Shown here: piece after piece, positions 1-6,293 of the stretch
How positions within the stretch are numbered: position 1 is the stretch's first letter
Layout of the letters: every line of letters starts with the position of its first letter
NCBI RefSeq assembly: GCF_014698965.1
Contig: NZ_JACXAE010000009.1
Location: forward strand, 62,001-126,000
DNA length: 64,000 nt
Direction: 5' to 3'
Source of the DNA: Iningainema tapete BLCC-T55
GTDB taxonomy: Bacteria > Cyanobacteriota > Cyanobacteriia > Cyanobacteriales > Nostocaceae
Notes under the pieces: generated by a model
The model's database searches: none
What the model was told of the DNA's origin: nothing
The model's input: only the letters and a program-made list of their open reading frames with translations
Position numbers and translations under genes: made by a program

Positions 1-93
1 GAACAAAACAAACTCAGTAAAATAACTGTAGTTGCTCACCGAGATGAACTCTTGGAGTTACAAACAGCGTTACAGCTAGATAAAAGTGAATGA
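1..93 (+). CDS. C-terminal end of an unidentified protein (partial)
   Basis: The window opens inside a reading frame that stays open for 30 codons and stops at TGA 91-93. The visible end is hydrophilic and probably helical, with the segment ITVVAHRDELLELQTAL. Nothing in these 30 residues identifies a family. Two short inverted repeats follow the stop directly, which fits the end of a transcription unit. It could be a chance open frame, because only the last 30 codons can be seen. Confidence 0.4.
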   Translation, partial: EQNKLSKITVVAHRDELLELQTALQLDKSE

Positions 94-140
94 TACCCGA
101 TGGGGTATCTCAGATTTTGGATTAAAGTTAATCCAAAATC
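92..140 (+). terminator. Two hairpins directly after the partial gene
   Basis: GATACCC (92-98) can pair with GGGTATC (103-109) around a 4-nt loop. GATTTTGGATTA (113-124) pairs perfectly over 12 bp with TAATCCAAAATC (129-140) around AAGT. The first starts inside the stop codon of the upstream frame. No long T run follows, so intrinsic termination is possible but not certain; the second may simply be a dispersed palindrome. Confidence 0.4.
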
Positions 141-568
141 GTTCACTGAAAATCAAAAAATTACTGAATTTTTTCCTGGAGCAGCTGGTTTATGTGTGAA
201 GGACTAATCAGGAAATGCACGTAAGGGAGAAGAAAAGGTGCTACTAAAAGTTCCCGAGAACAAAGTTGCTTCATAACTACTCCCTTGTGCATACTTAATT
301 GTGATGCTCAACTCCCACATCACAAAAAGCAAATTAAGGAGTTGCTCATTCTTGTTAAACAGACTAGCACCGCAGCGCGGAAGTCAAAAGTTAAAAGTCA
401 AAAGTCAAAAGACTTATATTTTTGCTTTATTTCCGCTGTTATGTACTAGTTTTACTGGCAAAATAGCCGGAAACTTAAAAAAAAATGAATTTTTTGAATA
501 AACTTAGCACTCTTGCCAGTTAGCCATTGTCAAAAGTCACACTCAAAAGTAATATAGCCTTTGAGACT
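141..568. other. Intergenic stretch with short tandem repeats
   Basis: I see no convincing gene here. Positions 383-411 carry short tandem repeats of the type AAGTCAAA, a heptamer-like repeat common in filamentous cyanobacteria, with a related copy near 533-548. A 66-codon open frame at 301-501 runs through these repeats and has no recognisable protein signature, so it is not called. Confidence 0.5.
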
Positions 569-886
569 TTAACGATTTGCCACAGCTAGAGATTCCGGAA
601 CTGAAGAAGGTTCTAAAGTTCTCAGGCTGGGAAATAAGAAATGATTTTCTTCAACGTATTGAGCACCAAACAGTCCTTTTTCTGCCCAGAAATAACGATC
701 TGTGGTATGTTCATTGCGTTTCACGAGTAGCAATGCAGGGGGCAAGATACCTTCAGCTTGAATAAATTTTCGCGCTGCTGTCACAGGTTTATCTTCACCA
801 CTTTCGATGCTATATTGAGGCACATGTTCTAGAATTCGCCGTCCTTCTTGACGACGACGACTCTTGCGCTTGCGTCTCCTTGCCAA
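569..886 (-). CDS. DUF3155 family protein
   Basis: A 105-residue protein with a very basic N-terminus (MARRRKRKSRRRQEGRR) followed by a conserved segment around EHVPQYSIESGEDKPVTAAR. I recognise this as the cyanobacterial DUF3155 family, which has no established function. The basic head suggests nucleic-acid or ribosome contact, but that is inference. The start is TTG at 884-886, supported by a strong Shine-Dalgarno AGGAGG eight bases upstream on the minus strand (near 895-900). It is transcribed away from the following sensor kinase gene. Confidence 0.8.
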   Translation of the reverse strand: MARRRKRKSRRRQEGRRILEHVPQYSIESGEDKPVTAARKFIQAEGILPPALLLVKRNEHTTDRYFWAEKGLFGAQYVEENHFLFPSLRTLEPSSVPESLAVANR

Positions 887-1168
887 CCTATTGTCCTCCT
901 CTTGAAAGCTATATATTGTAGTTATAGCTACAAAATCCGTCGTAATTATAAAAGTTCTAGTTCAAAAGATCAACAGTTTTTAACCTTTCTATACATGAGG
1001 GATAATTTATTTAAAGATAAAAAATTGTCAGTGGTTAAGTAAATAATGCTTTGGGACGAATTAATACTGGACACAATTTCGCTAAGCTTTGTTAAATTAA
1101 GAAAAACTCATTCCACAATTACAGTAAGGCTGTATAGTCTGTAAACCAAAAGCAACAAAGAGTAAAAC

Positions 1169-2464
1169 ATGTTATTGTCTGCCAGTTCTGAGTTTGTGGC
1201 TTTGTGCCAAGAACAAATGGCACTGTTAGCCCAAGGGCTAGGAGCATCCTTGAGCGTGTTATATTTGACACAAGAATTGGTAGAAACTTCAACCAGCGAG
1301 GCGAAACTGATTCCTGTAGTGGTGTATCCAGAAGTAGTTGAATTTCCAGAGGCGATCGCCTTACCATTTCCTCATCTCAATCAGAAGTTACTCAAAGCCG
1401 CAGAGGAATCACCTACTGTCAGGCAAACTAAACAACATGCTCAACCCTATGAAGAAGAATCTTTGCTGAGCGGTGACAAAATTGTTTTACCTTTAATCCA
1501 TGAAGGTGTAATGATGGGTCTACTAGTTACAGGCAGAGAAGACCGACCGTGGAATGAACAAGAGCGCAATGAAATAGAACGGATTGTCCAAACTATGGCG
1601 TTAGCTTGTGTTTTAGATCAGCGTCGCGCATGGTTGCACTCTCAATTACATCAACAACAAATACTACAAGAAAAGCAAGCAGATCTGCTACATAATCTAA
1701 TGCACCAGTTTCGTAATCCGTTAACAGCGTTACGAACTTTTGGTAAGTTGCTGCTCAAGCGACTGCGCTCAGTCGATGCAAATAGTGAAGTGGCAGCAAG
1801 TATTGTCCGGGAAAGCGATCGCCTCCAAGAATTATTACAAAAGTTTGAGGAAGTTATTGACCTATCGGTAGCAGATTTGAATGCACTAAAACCACAAAAT
1901 GAGGTATTTGTCGAGGCAACTGTACAACAAAACCAACAAGAGCCATTACTATTGCCAGGATCTGGAGAAAAAGAAACTGATTGCTTGGTAGAAGATGTAT
2001 TAGAACCATTGTTGGTGTCAGCCAAAGCAATTGCTCAAGAAAAAAATATACAGCTTCAAGCAAAAATCCCCCCGCATCTACCCTTAGTAAGAGTAAATAC
2101 TAAGGCATTACGGGAAGTATTAAGTAATATTATTGACAATGCCCTAAAATACACCCCAGATTCAGGGAAAATTTTAATTCAAGCAGGGCTAGAAAAACCA
2201 AATTTTCAAGGAATTGCCATTCACGACACAGGTGATGGAATTCCACCACAAGATTTAGATCATCTCGGAGAACGGCACTACCGAGGAGTAAAAGCGCAAA
2301 CAGAAATTCCCGGCACAGGATTAGGTTTAGCGATCGCCAAACAACTCATCGAGCAAATGCAGGGCGAAATACAAGTGAACAGCCCTGCCTTAAAATCTCC
2401 CATTACCTCACCTGATACACTAGGAACTACATTTATTATTTGGTTACCGATAGCTAATAGCTAA
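1169..2464 (+). CDS. hik2: Hik2/CSK-like sensor histidine kinase
   Basis: A 431-residue soluble sensor kinase. Residues about 1-160 form a GAF-like sensor beginning SSEFVALCQEQMALLAQGLG, with one Cys at residue 13. The H-box follows (LMHQFRNPLTALRTFGKLLL, His near residue 179), then a HATPase domain with N-box NIIDNALKYTPDSG and G-boxes DTGDGI and GTGLGLAIAKQL. The N-terminus and H-box match my memory of cyanobacterial Hik2, the relative of the chloroplast sensor kinase CSK. That family is reported to sense redox/salt state, with a conserved GAF cysteine linked to an iron-sulphur cluster. No response regulator is adjacent. Start is the ATG at 1169 with a modest AAGAG upstream. Confidence 0.8.
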   Translation: MLLSASSEFVALCQEQMALLAQGLGASLSVLYLTQELVETSTSEAKLIPVVVYPEVVEFPEAIALPFPHLNQKLLKAAEESPTVRQTKQHAQPYEEESLLSGDKIVLPLIHEGVMMGLLVTGREDRPWNEQERNEIERIVQTMALACVLDQRRAWLHSQLHQQQILQEKQADLLHNLMHQFRNPLTALRTFGKLLLKRLRSVDANSEVAASIVRESDRLQELLQKFEEVIDLSVADLNALKPQNEVFVEATVQQNQQEPLLLPGSGEKETDCLVEDVLEPLLVSAKAIAQEKNIQLQAKIPPHLPLVRVNTKALREVLSNIIDNALKYTPDSGKILIQAGLEKPNFQGIAIHDTGDGIPPQDLDHLGERHYRGVKAQTEIPGTGLGLAIAKQLIEQMQGEIQVNSPALKSPITSPDTLGTTFIIWLPIANS

Positions 2465-2470
2465 TTGTTA

Positions 2471-2501
2471 ATTGTTAATTGTTCTGTTCACAATTAACAA
2501 T
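2471..2501. terminator. Bidirectional hairpin between convergent genes
   Basis: ATTGTTAATTGT (2471-2482) and ACAATTAACAAT (2490-2501) form a perfect 12-bp inverted repeat with a 7-nt loop. It lies in the 47-bp gap between two genes that converge on it. This is the expected position for a shared terminator; AT-richness makes the stem weak. Confidence 0.5.
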
Positions 2502-2511
2502 CAACCATTAA

Positions 2512-3768
2512 CTACTTGAGTGAAACCTGAAAACTTTGACCAATAGTCATTTGTAAATCGGTATTGGGGTCAATAGCAATTAAGTCAACACTCTTTTTGC
2601 CAAAGAATAAACCAACTAAACCACCAATCGCTGCACCACCCAAGACTTCTTCTGTAGCAATAGCGCGATCGCCTGTCACAGCCGACACTGCAGCAGCAGC
2701 GCCTGCACCCAAGGCAGCATTCTTCACAATCGCTAAAGCACTAGTGCCTTTTTTCACAGTTTCAGTTTTAGTAATTACCTCAGAACTAGCATTGAGTTGA
2801 TACTCTTGTCCACTTGGTAAAATCAGTTTTTGGGCAACGAATTGAGAACCACCTTTATCCTTAACTGGTTTAAGTTGCCCAACAACCTGACTACCTGCGG
2901 GAATAACTACAGTTCCTTTATCTGTAACAACGTTTTGCGCCACAGTTAATGTTAAAGGTGCTGTCTCATCCTTAGTTACCAGAATTTTTTCTGCCTTATC
3001 GTACTTGATTGGAATTACAGTTCCTTGCGGAATTGTTACCGCTACAGGTTTTGGTGGTGTCTGTTCACGCGCACCGACAATATAAGGAGAGTTAATTGCT
3101 GAGGCTTGGTTGTTACTCACCAAAGCTTGATAGATAAAAGCTGCCACCTGCGCCCGTGTTGCCGTTGCTTGTGGATTTAAAGACTGAACATTTGGATAGT
3201 TAACGACAATTTGCTTTTCGGTTGCAGCGGCGATCGGACTGCGGGCATAATCAGCAATTTGAGATGCATCATTATAATATTGCAGCACGTCGTTGCTGGT
3301 AGCAGTGTAATTTAGACCGTTGGCAAGAGAAACTAAAACCTGCTGACGAGGAATATTTTGGTTAGGCTGAAAACGATTACCCGGATACCCTGACAAGAAC
3401 CCAGTGGTGTAAGCTTCTTGAATCGCACTAGCTCCCCAGAAGTTACTTGGCACATCAACAAATCTGGTGGCTTGTCTTTGTGGTGCTTTTTGGAAAGCTT
3501 TGCGCAACATCGCCGCAAATTGAGCGCGTGTTACTGGTTCTTCTGGACGGAATGTACCATCAGGAAATCCAGCGATGACATCTCGTTGTGCTAGTGCTTG
3601 AATAAACTGTGATGCCCAGTAGTTAGATTGAACATCAGAAAAAGAAGCTTGAGCGAAATTTTGCGCAAAAGAAGGCGTTGATGTAACTAGAGGAGCAACA
3701 GTACCTGCTGTCATACCTAAAACTAAAAGTGCTGCACAACCTGAATGCCACCGTTGATGATTAAACAT
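2512..3768 (-). CDS. SLH-domain exported envelope protein
   Basis: About 418 residues with a signal peptide ending near TPSFAQ. Three S-layer homology domains follow: FSDVQSNYWASQFIQAL with FPDGTFRPEEPVTRAQFAAML, FVDVPSNFWGASAIQEAY, and a more diverged third with YNDASQIADYARSPIAAA. SLH domains usually anchor proteins to peptidoglycan-linked polymers or the outer membrane. The C-terminal 180 residues (from IPQGTVIPIKYDKAEKI) resemble almost the whole mature part of the next gene, including a Gly/Ala-rich hydrophobic stretch (AALGAGAAAAVSAVTG). I chose the ATG at 3768 over the upstream TTG at 3783 because the signal peptides of the two paralogues then align in length. Secretion is well supported; the exact role is unknown. 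Confidence 0.8.
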   Translation of the reverse strand: MFNHQRWHSGCAALLVLGMTAGTVAPLVTSTPSFAQNFAQASFSDVQSNYWASQFIQALAQRDVIAGFPDGTFRPEEPVTRAQFAAMLRKAFQKAPQRQATRFVDVPSNFWGASAIQEAYTTGFLSGYPGNRFQPNQNIPRQQVLVSLANGLNYTATSNDVLQYYNDASQIADYARSPIAAATEKQIVVNYPNVQSLNPQATATRAQVAAFIYQALVSNNQASAINSPYIVGAREQTPPKPVAVTIPQGTVIPIKYDKAEKILVTKDETAPLTLTVAQNVVTDKGTVVIPAGSQVVGQLKPVKDKGGSQFVAQKLILPSGQEYQLNASSEVITKTETVKKGTSALAIVKNAALGAGAAAAVSAVTGDRAIATEEVLGGAAIGGLVGLFFGKKSVDLIAIDPNTDLQMTIGQSFQVSLK

Positions 3769-3905
3769 TGACTTTTTACCCAATAATTGTATTTATTTGT
3801 GTTACCTAAATAGATACTTCCCTTACTAGAAAAGTTCCTTGATTGGTGTAACATTTTATATATAGATATGTTAAAGATAAATACATTTTTTCTCAGTATA
3901 TTCTC

Positions 3906-3938
3906 AGATTCCTGACCTCTTAAAGAAGTCGGGCATCT
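3906..3938. repeat. Dispersed GTCGGGCATCT hairpin repeat, copy 1
   Basis: An imperfect inverted repeat running from AGATTCCTGAC to GTCGGGCATCT. A second copy of the same design lies at 24876-24909 (AGATGCCCGAC to GTCGGGTATCT). Both sit between genes, so this looks like a small dispersed palindromic element. Confidence 0.55.
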
Positions 3939-3956
3939 AAATATTCCCAAAATTAA

Positions 3957-3986
3957 ATGCTCGTCAGATCGATTTCTGACGAGCAT
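3957..3986 (-). terminator. Perfect 12-bp hairpin downstream of the 229-residue gene
   Basis: ATGCTCGTCAGA (3957-3968) and TCTGACGAGCAT (3975-3986) pair perfectly with a 6-nt loop. On the minus strand it lies 34 bases after the stop of the 4020-4709 gene and is followed by the T-rich stretch TTAATTTTGG, consistent with a Rho-independent terminator. Confidence 0.6.
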
Positions 3987-4019
3987 AAGTAAAATTACTA
4001 ATGACACAACACAAGCTGA

Positions 4020-4709
4020 TTAATAGTAGCTGCGAGATAGTAGCAAATTAGAACGCAGTGTAACATCTAATTCACCACTTCGAGGTTGGATAACGATGAC
4101 GTCAGCTTCTTTACGTCGCAATAAAGTACTTGCTAAAGCACCAGCGGCTGCACCACCTATAGGTTCTAACACTTCAACTCTACGGTTACCAGTGAGAAGA
4201 GAAATAGCAGTAGCAGCACCTGCACCAATCGCAGCATCTGTCAGAATTCTGTCAGTGCTGGCTCCTTTCTTGATTTTTTCTCTTCTATTGTTAACTCGAG
4301 AAGTTGCATTAATTGATATGCGGTTACCATCATTAAGAACTAACTCTCGCGCTACGAATCGCACGCCTCTGTCAGAGTTTCTCGCTGGTTCTATTTGCCC
4401 AATAATTTCCGAACCTTCTGGGATTAATACGTTTCCGCTTCTATCAATGATGTTTCTTGCAACTCTTACTGTTAGAGATGTTGTTTCATCTGGAGTCACA
4501 ACAATTCTATCTTTTTCATAGGTAATGGGAATTGTTACACCAGAAGGAATTGAGATTGATCGATTGTATTGATTATATTGTCCGTTTTGTCCACGCAAGA
4601 GTTGTGCGCTAGCAGGAGTGGGGGCAAACATTGGTGCGATCGCACCAGTTGTAATTGCCATTGCCATCAATGCAGCAGATGCATTTTTCCACCGATGAAA
4701 GTGAGTCAT
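4020..4709 (-). CDS. Exported protein, paralogue of the SLH protein C-terminus
   Basis: A 229-residue protein with a signal peptide (MAMAITTGAIAPMFAPTPA then SAQ). The mature part starts with a short Gln/Asn-rich linker and matches the C-terminal domain of the neighbouring SLH protein: IPSGVTIPITYEKDRIVVTPDETTS, a central block GNVLIPEGSEIIGQIEPA, and a Gly/Ala-rich hydrophobic stretch near GAGAATAISLLTG. No SLH domain is present. AAGGAAA lies upstream of the ATG at 4709. The pair probably arose by duplication with gain or loss of the SLH part. The family is exported and conserved, but I know no function. Confidence 0.7.
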   Translation of the reverse strand: MTHFHRWKNASAALMAMAITTGAIAPMFAPTPASAQLLRGQNGQYNQYNRSISIPSGVTIPITYEKDRIVVTPDETTSLTVRVARNIIDRSGNVLIPEGSEIIGQIEPARNSDRGVRFVARELVLNDGNRISINATSRVNNRREKIKKGASTDRILTDAAIGAGAATAISLLTGNRRVEVLEPIGGAAAGALASTLLRRKEADVIVIQPRSGELDVTLRSNLLLSRSYY

Positions 4710-5130
4710 TGTTTGGGTTTCCTTTGTCGCTTTATAGTTTTTTATGACGTTAACTTACTGAGATTGTTTCTGATTGTTTTCCAACCTATCTATAGGCATA
4801 TTCCGAAGGCTAATATCTCTGATGACGGTAGATTTTTACAATTGTTCCACGACTTTTTATACAGTTTTTTACTGCAATTAATTGAAGGATAGGAACTTCA
4901 TAGACGTGAAGTGTGTAAAATTGTTCCTCATATTTTTTCCATTGCCTATGTCCGCAGATATACGCCAATCAATTGGGGACAATTTGTGAGATTCAAGCCT
5001 ACATATCTATTGTATTGCTAATCGTTAAAAATGTGGGAAAGTTCTGAGTGAGTGAAGTTGTAAAATTCATTATCCAAGGATAAATACTGATATACTTTCG
5101 TGAAATGTAATACATAATTATCTATATACA
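4710..5130. other. Intergenic stretch, no gene seen
   Basis: About 420 bases between the exported protein start and the leader of the first small-gene pair. Open frames here lack a start with a ribosome site or any family signature. It should contain the promoter of the 4020-4709 gene, but no box stands out. Confidence 0.4.
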
Positions 5131-5152
5131 GTAAAATTGCTAAAGTCAATTT
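5131..5152 (+). promoter_or_regulatory. Leader element conserved before both small-gene pairs
   Basis: GTAAAATTGCTAAAGTCAAT here and GTAAAATTACTTAAGTCAAT at 5705-5724 are almost the same, and each begins exactly 38 bases before the ATG of the first small gene of its pair. The shared spacing shows that the 5' region was copied with the genes. It may hold a promoter or an mRNA leader signal. Confidence 0.5.
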
Positions 5153-5168
5153 ACACTTCTCTTTACTA

Positions 5169-5342
5169 ATGGAACCAACAGAAGAACAATACTTGATAAT
5201 TAACGCTTTAGACACTCTAGGGCTACTGGGATATAATTTCATTGATGAGAATAATGGAATTTGGTATATTGAAACGCCAAGCACTGTATTACCAATTGCC
5301 AAGATTTTGCCAAATGGTGAAATTGTTCCTATTACACAGTGA
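5169..5342 (+). CDS. Small unknown protein A1 of a duplicated pair
   Basis: A 57-residue acidic protein starting MEPTEEQYLIINALDTLG. It is the paralogue of the protein at 5743-5922: the first 14 residues are identical, and both end with a motif of the type ILPNGEIVP. It lies 8 bases upstream of B1, so the two are probably co-translated. I do not recognise the family. The coding status rests on the duplicated frame, where substitutions preserve the protein, and on the matching gene order. Confidence 0.6.
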   Translation: MEPTEEQYLIINALDTLGLLGYNFIDENNGIWYIETPSTVLPIAKILPNGEIVPITQ

Positions 5343-5350
5343 TTAAAACT

Positions 5351-5614
5351 ATGACAGAACCAACAGAACTAAAACAACAATACGAAAGATTCAAAGAACT
5401 GTTTGCGTTAGGAAGGCAACGCTACCTAGATGCAGGCGGCGATCCACAGCGTTCAAATGGTAGTTTGCACGGTAATGATTACTTGTCACAAGAGGAGCGC
5501 AAAGAATTAGCTGAGTTAGGGCGCAAACTTTCAGGATTTTATGTCCAAGATGGTTATGCTCACGTTCATGGACGTTCTTGGAAGTTACCTGACAACTCGC
5601 CATTGGTGAAATAG
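5351..5614 (+). CDS. Small unknown protein B1 of a duplicated pair
   Basis: An 87-residue hydrophilic protein. It shares with B2 (5925-6200) an N-terminal helix (KQQYERFKELFALGRQRYLDA), the motif DYLSQEERKELAE, and a C-terminal block DGYAHVHGRSWKLPDNSPL. A GTG at 5339 overlaps the stop of A1, but the ATG at 5351 matches the start of its paralogue better. The compact charged helix plus a His/Trp-rich tail does not identify a family. Pairing with A1 resembles toxin-antitoxin organisation, but no known toxin fold is visible. Confidence 0.65.
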   Translation: MTEPTELKQQYERFKELFALGRQRYLDAGGDPQRSNGSLHGNDYLSQEERKELAELGRKLSGFYVQDGYAHVHGRSWKLPDNSPLVK

Positions 5615-5704
5615 GTTGGGAATTGAGAGCGCGATCACCAGAGTGCTTTCCGCTGCACTTTGCGCGATCACCACAGCAGATAAACCGATCCAAAGCACTT
5701 TCCT

Positions 5705-5726
5705 GTAAAATTACTTAAGTCAATTG
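5705..5726 (+). promoter_or_regulatory. Second copy of the conserved leader element
   Basis: GTAAAATTACTTAAGTCAAT lies 38 bases before the ATG at 5743, the same distance as the copy at 5131 from its gene. It supports duplication of the whole transcription unit. Confidence 0.5.
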
Positions 5727-5742
5727 GCAGGAAAAGTGTGTA

Positions 5743-5922
5743 ATGGAACCAACCGAAGAACAATATCTAATAATTAATGCTTTAGTAACTCTGGATCTAC
5801 TGGAGAATTCATTCTATGATGAAGATAGTGGTAACTGGTACATTAATACACTTAGTCCTGTACTGTCAACGGCGATGATTCTACAAAATGGCGATATAGT
5901 GCCGACTAATTGGGAGTTGTAA
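5743..5922 (+). CDS. Small unknown protein A2 of a duplicated pair
   Basis: A 59-residue protein, MEPTEEQYLIINALVTLDLL at its start, paralogous to A1 at 5169-5342. After the shared N-terminus it diverges but keeps WYIN, PVLS and a GDIVP end. It stops 2 bases before the start of B2, which indicates translational coupling. Function unknown. Confidence 0.6.
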   Translation: MEPTEEQYLIINALVTLDLLENSFYDEDSGNWYINTLSPVLSTAMILQNGDIVPTNWEL

Positions 5923-5924
5923 TT

Positions 5925-6200
5925 ATGGAAAATTGGACTGAAGAGCAAAAACAAAAGTATGCTAGATTCCACGAAATTTTAGAGATGGGCAAGCAGCGTT
6001 ACATAGAAGCTACTGGTAATCAACGAGGTTATCGAGCAGGCTTCAAAGGTAAAGACTACTTAACAGATGAAGAGAGGAAAGAAGCTGCTGGAATCATGCG
6101 ACAAATGTTTGGTGTAGTTATCAAAGATGGTTATGTCCATTGTCAAGGGCGTTCTTGGCAGTTACCTGAGAACTCACCATTGCACCAAAGAGCAAGTTGA
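5925..6200 (+). CDS. Small unknown protein B2 of a duplicated pair
   Basis: A 91-residue protein, paralogue of B1. Conserved features are the helix KQKYARFHEILEMGKQRYIE, the motif DYLTDEERKEAAG and the C-terminal block DGYVHCQGRSWQLPENSPL. The ATG at 5925 was chosen over TTG at 5910 because it follows the A2 stop and aligns with B1. The next gene, the NACHT protein, converges from the other strand 94 bases away. No function can be assigned. Confidence 0.65.
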   Translation: MENWTEEQKQKYARFHEILEMGKQRYIEATGNQRGYRAGFKGKDYLTDEERKEAAGIMRQMFGVVIKDGYVHCQGRSWQLPENSPLHQRAS

Positions 6201-6293
6201 AGCCGAGTCCTAATTGGTAACAAACAGGATAATATATGTAATGGATGAGTTAGTTATCTGCGGGAATAACAGACAAACCATCCGCTACATCCG

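Noticed and set aside
301-501. 66-codon open frame in the first intergenic region
   Set aside because: It runs through AAGTCAAA tandem repeats, has no ribosome site and no protein signature.
5018-5302. 94-codon minus-strand frame
   Set aside because: Overlaps the A1 gene, whose paralogue confirms the plus-strand frame; no family signature on the minus strand.
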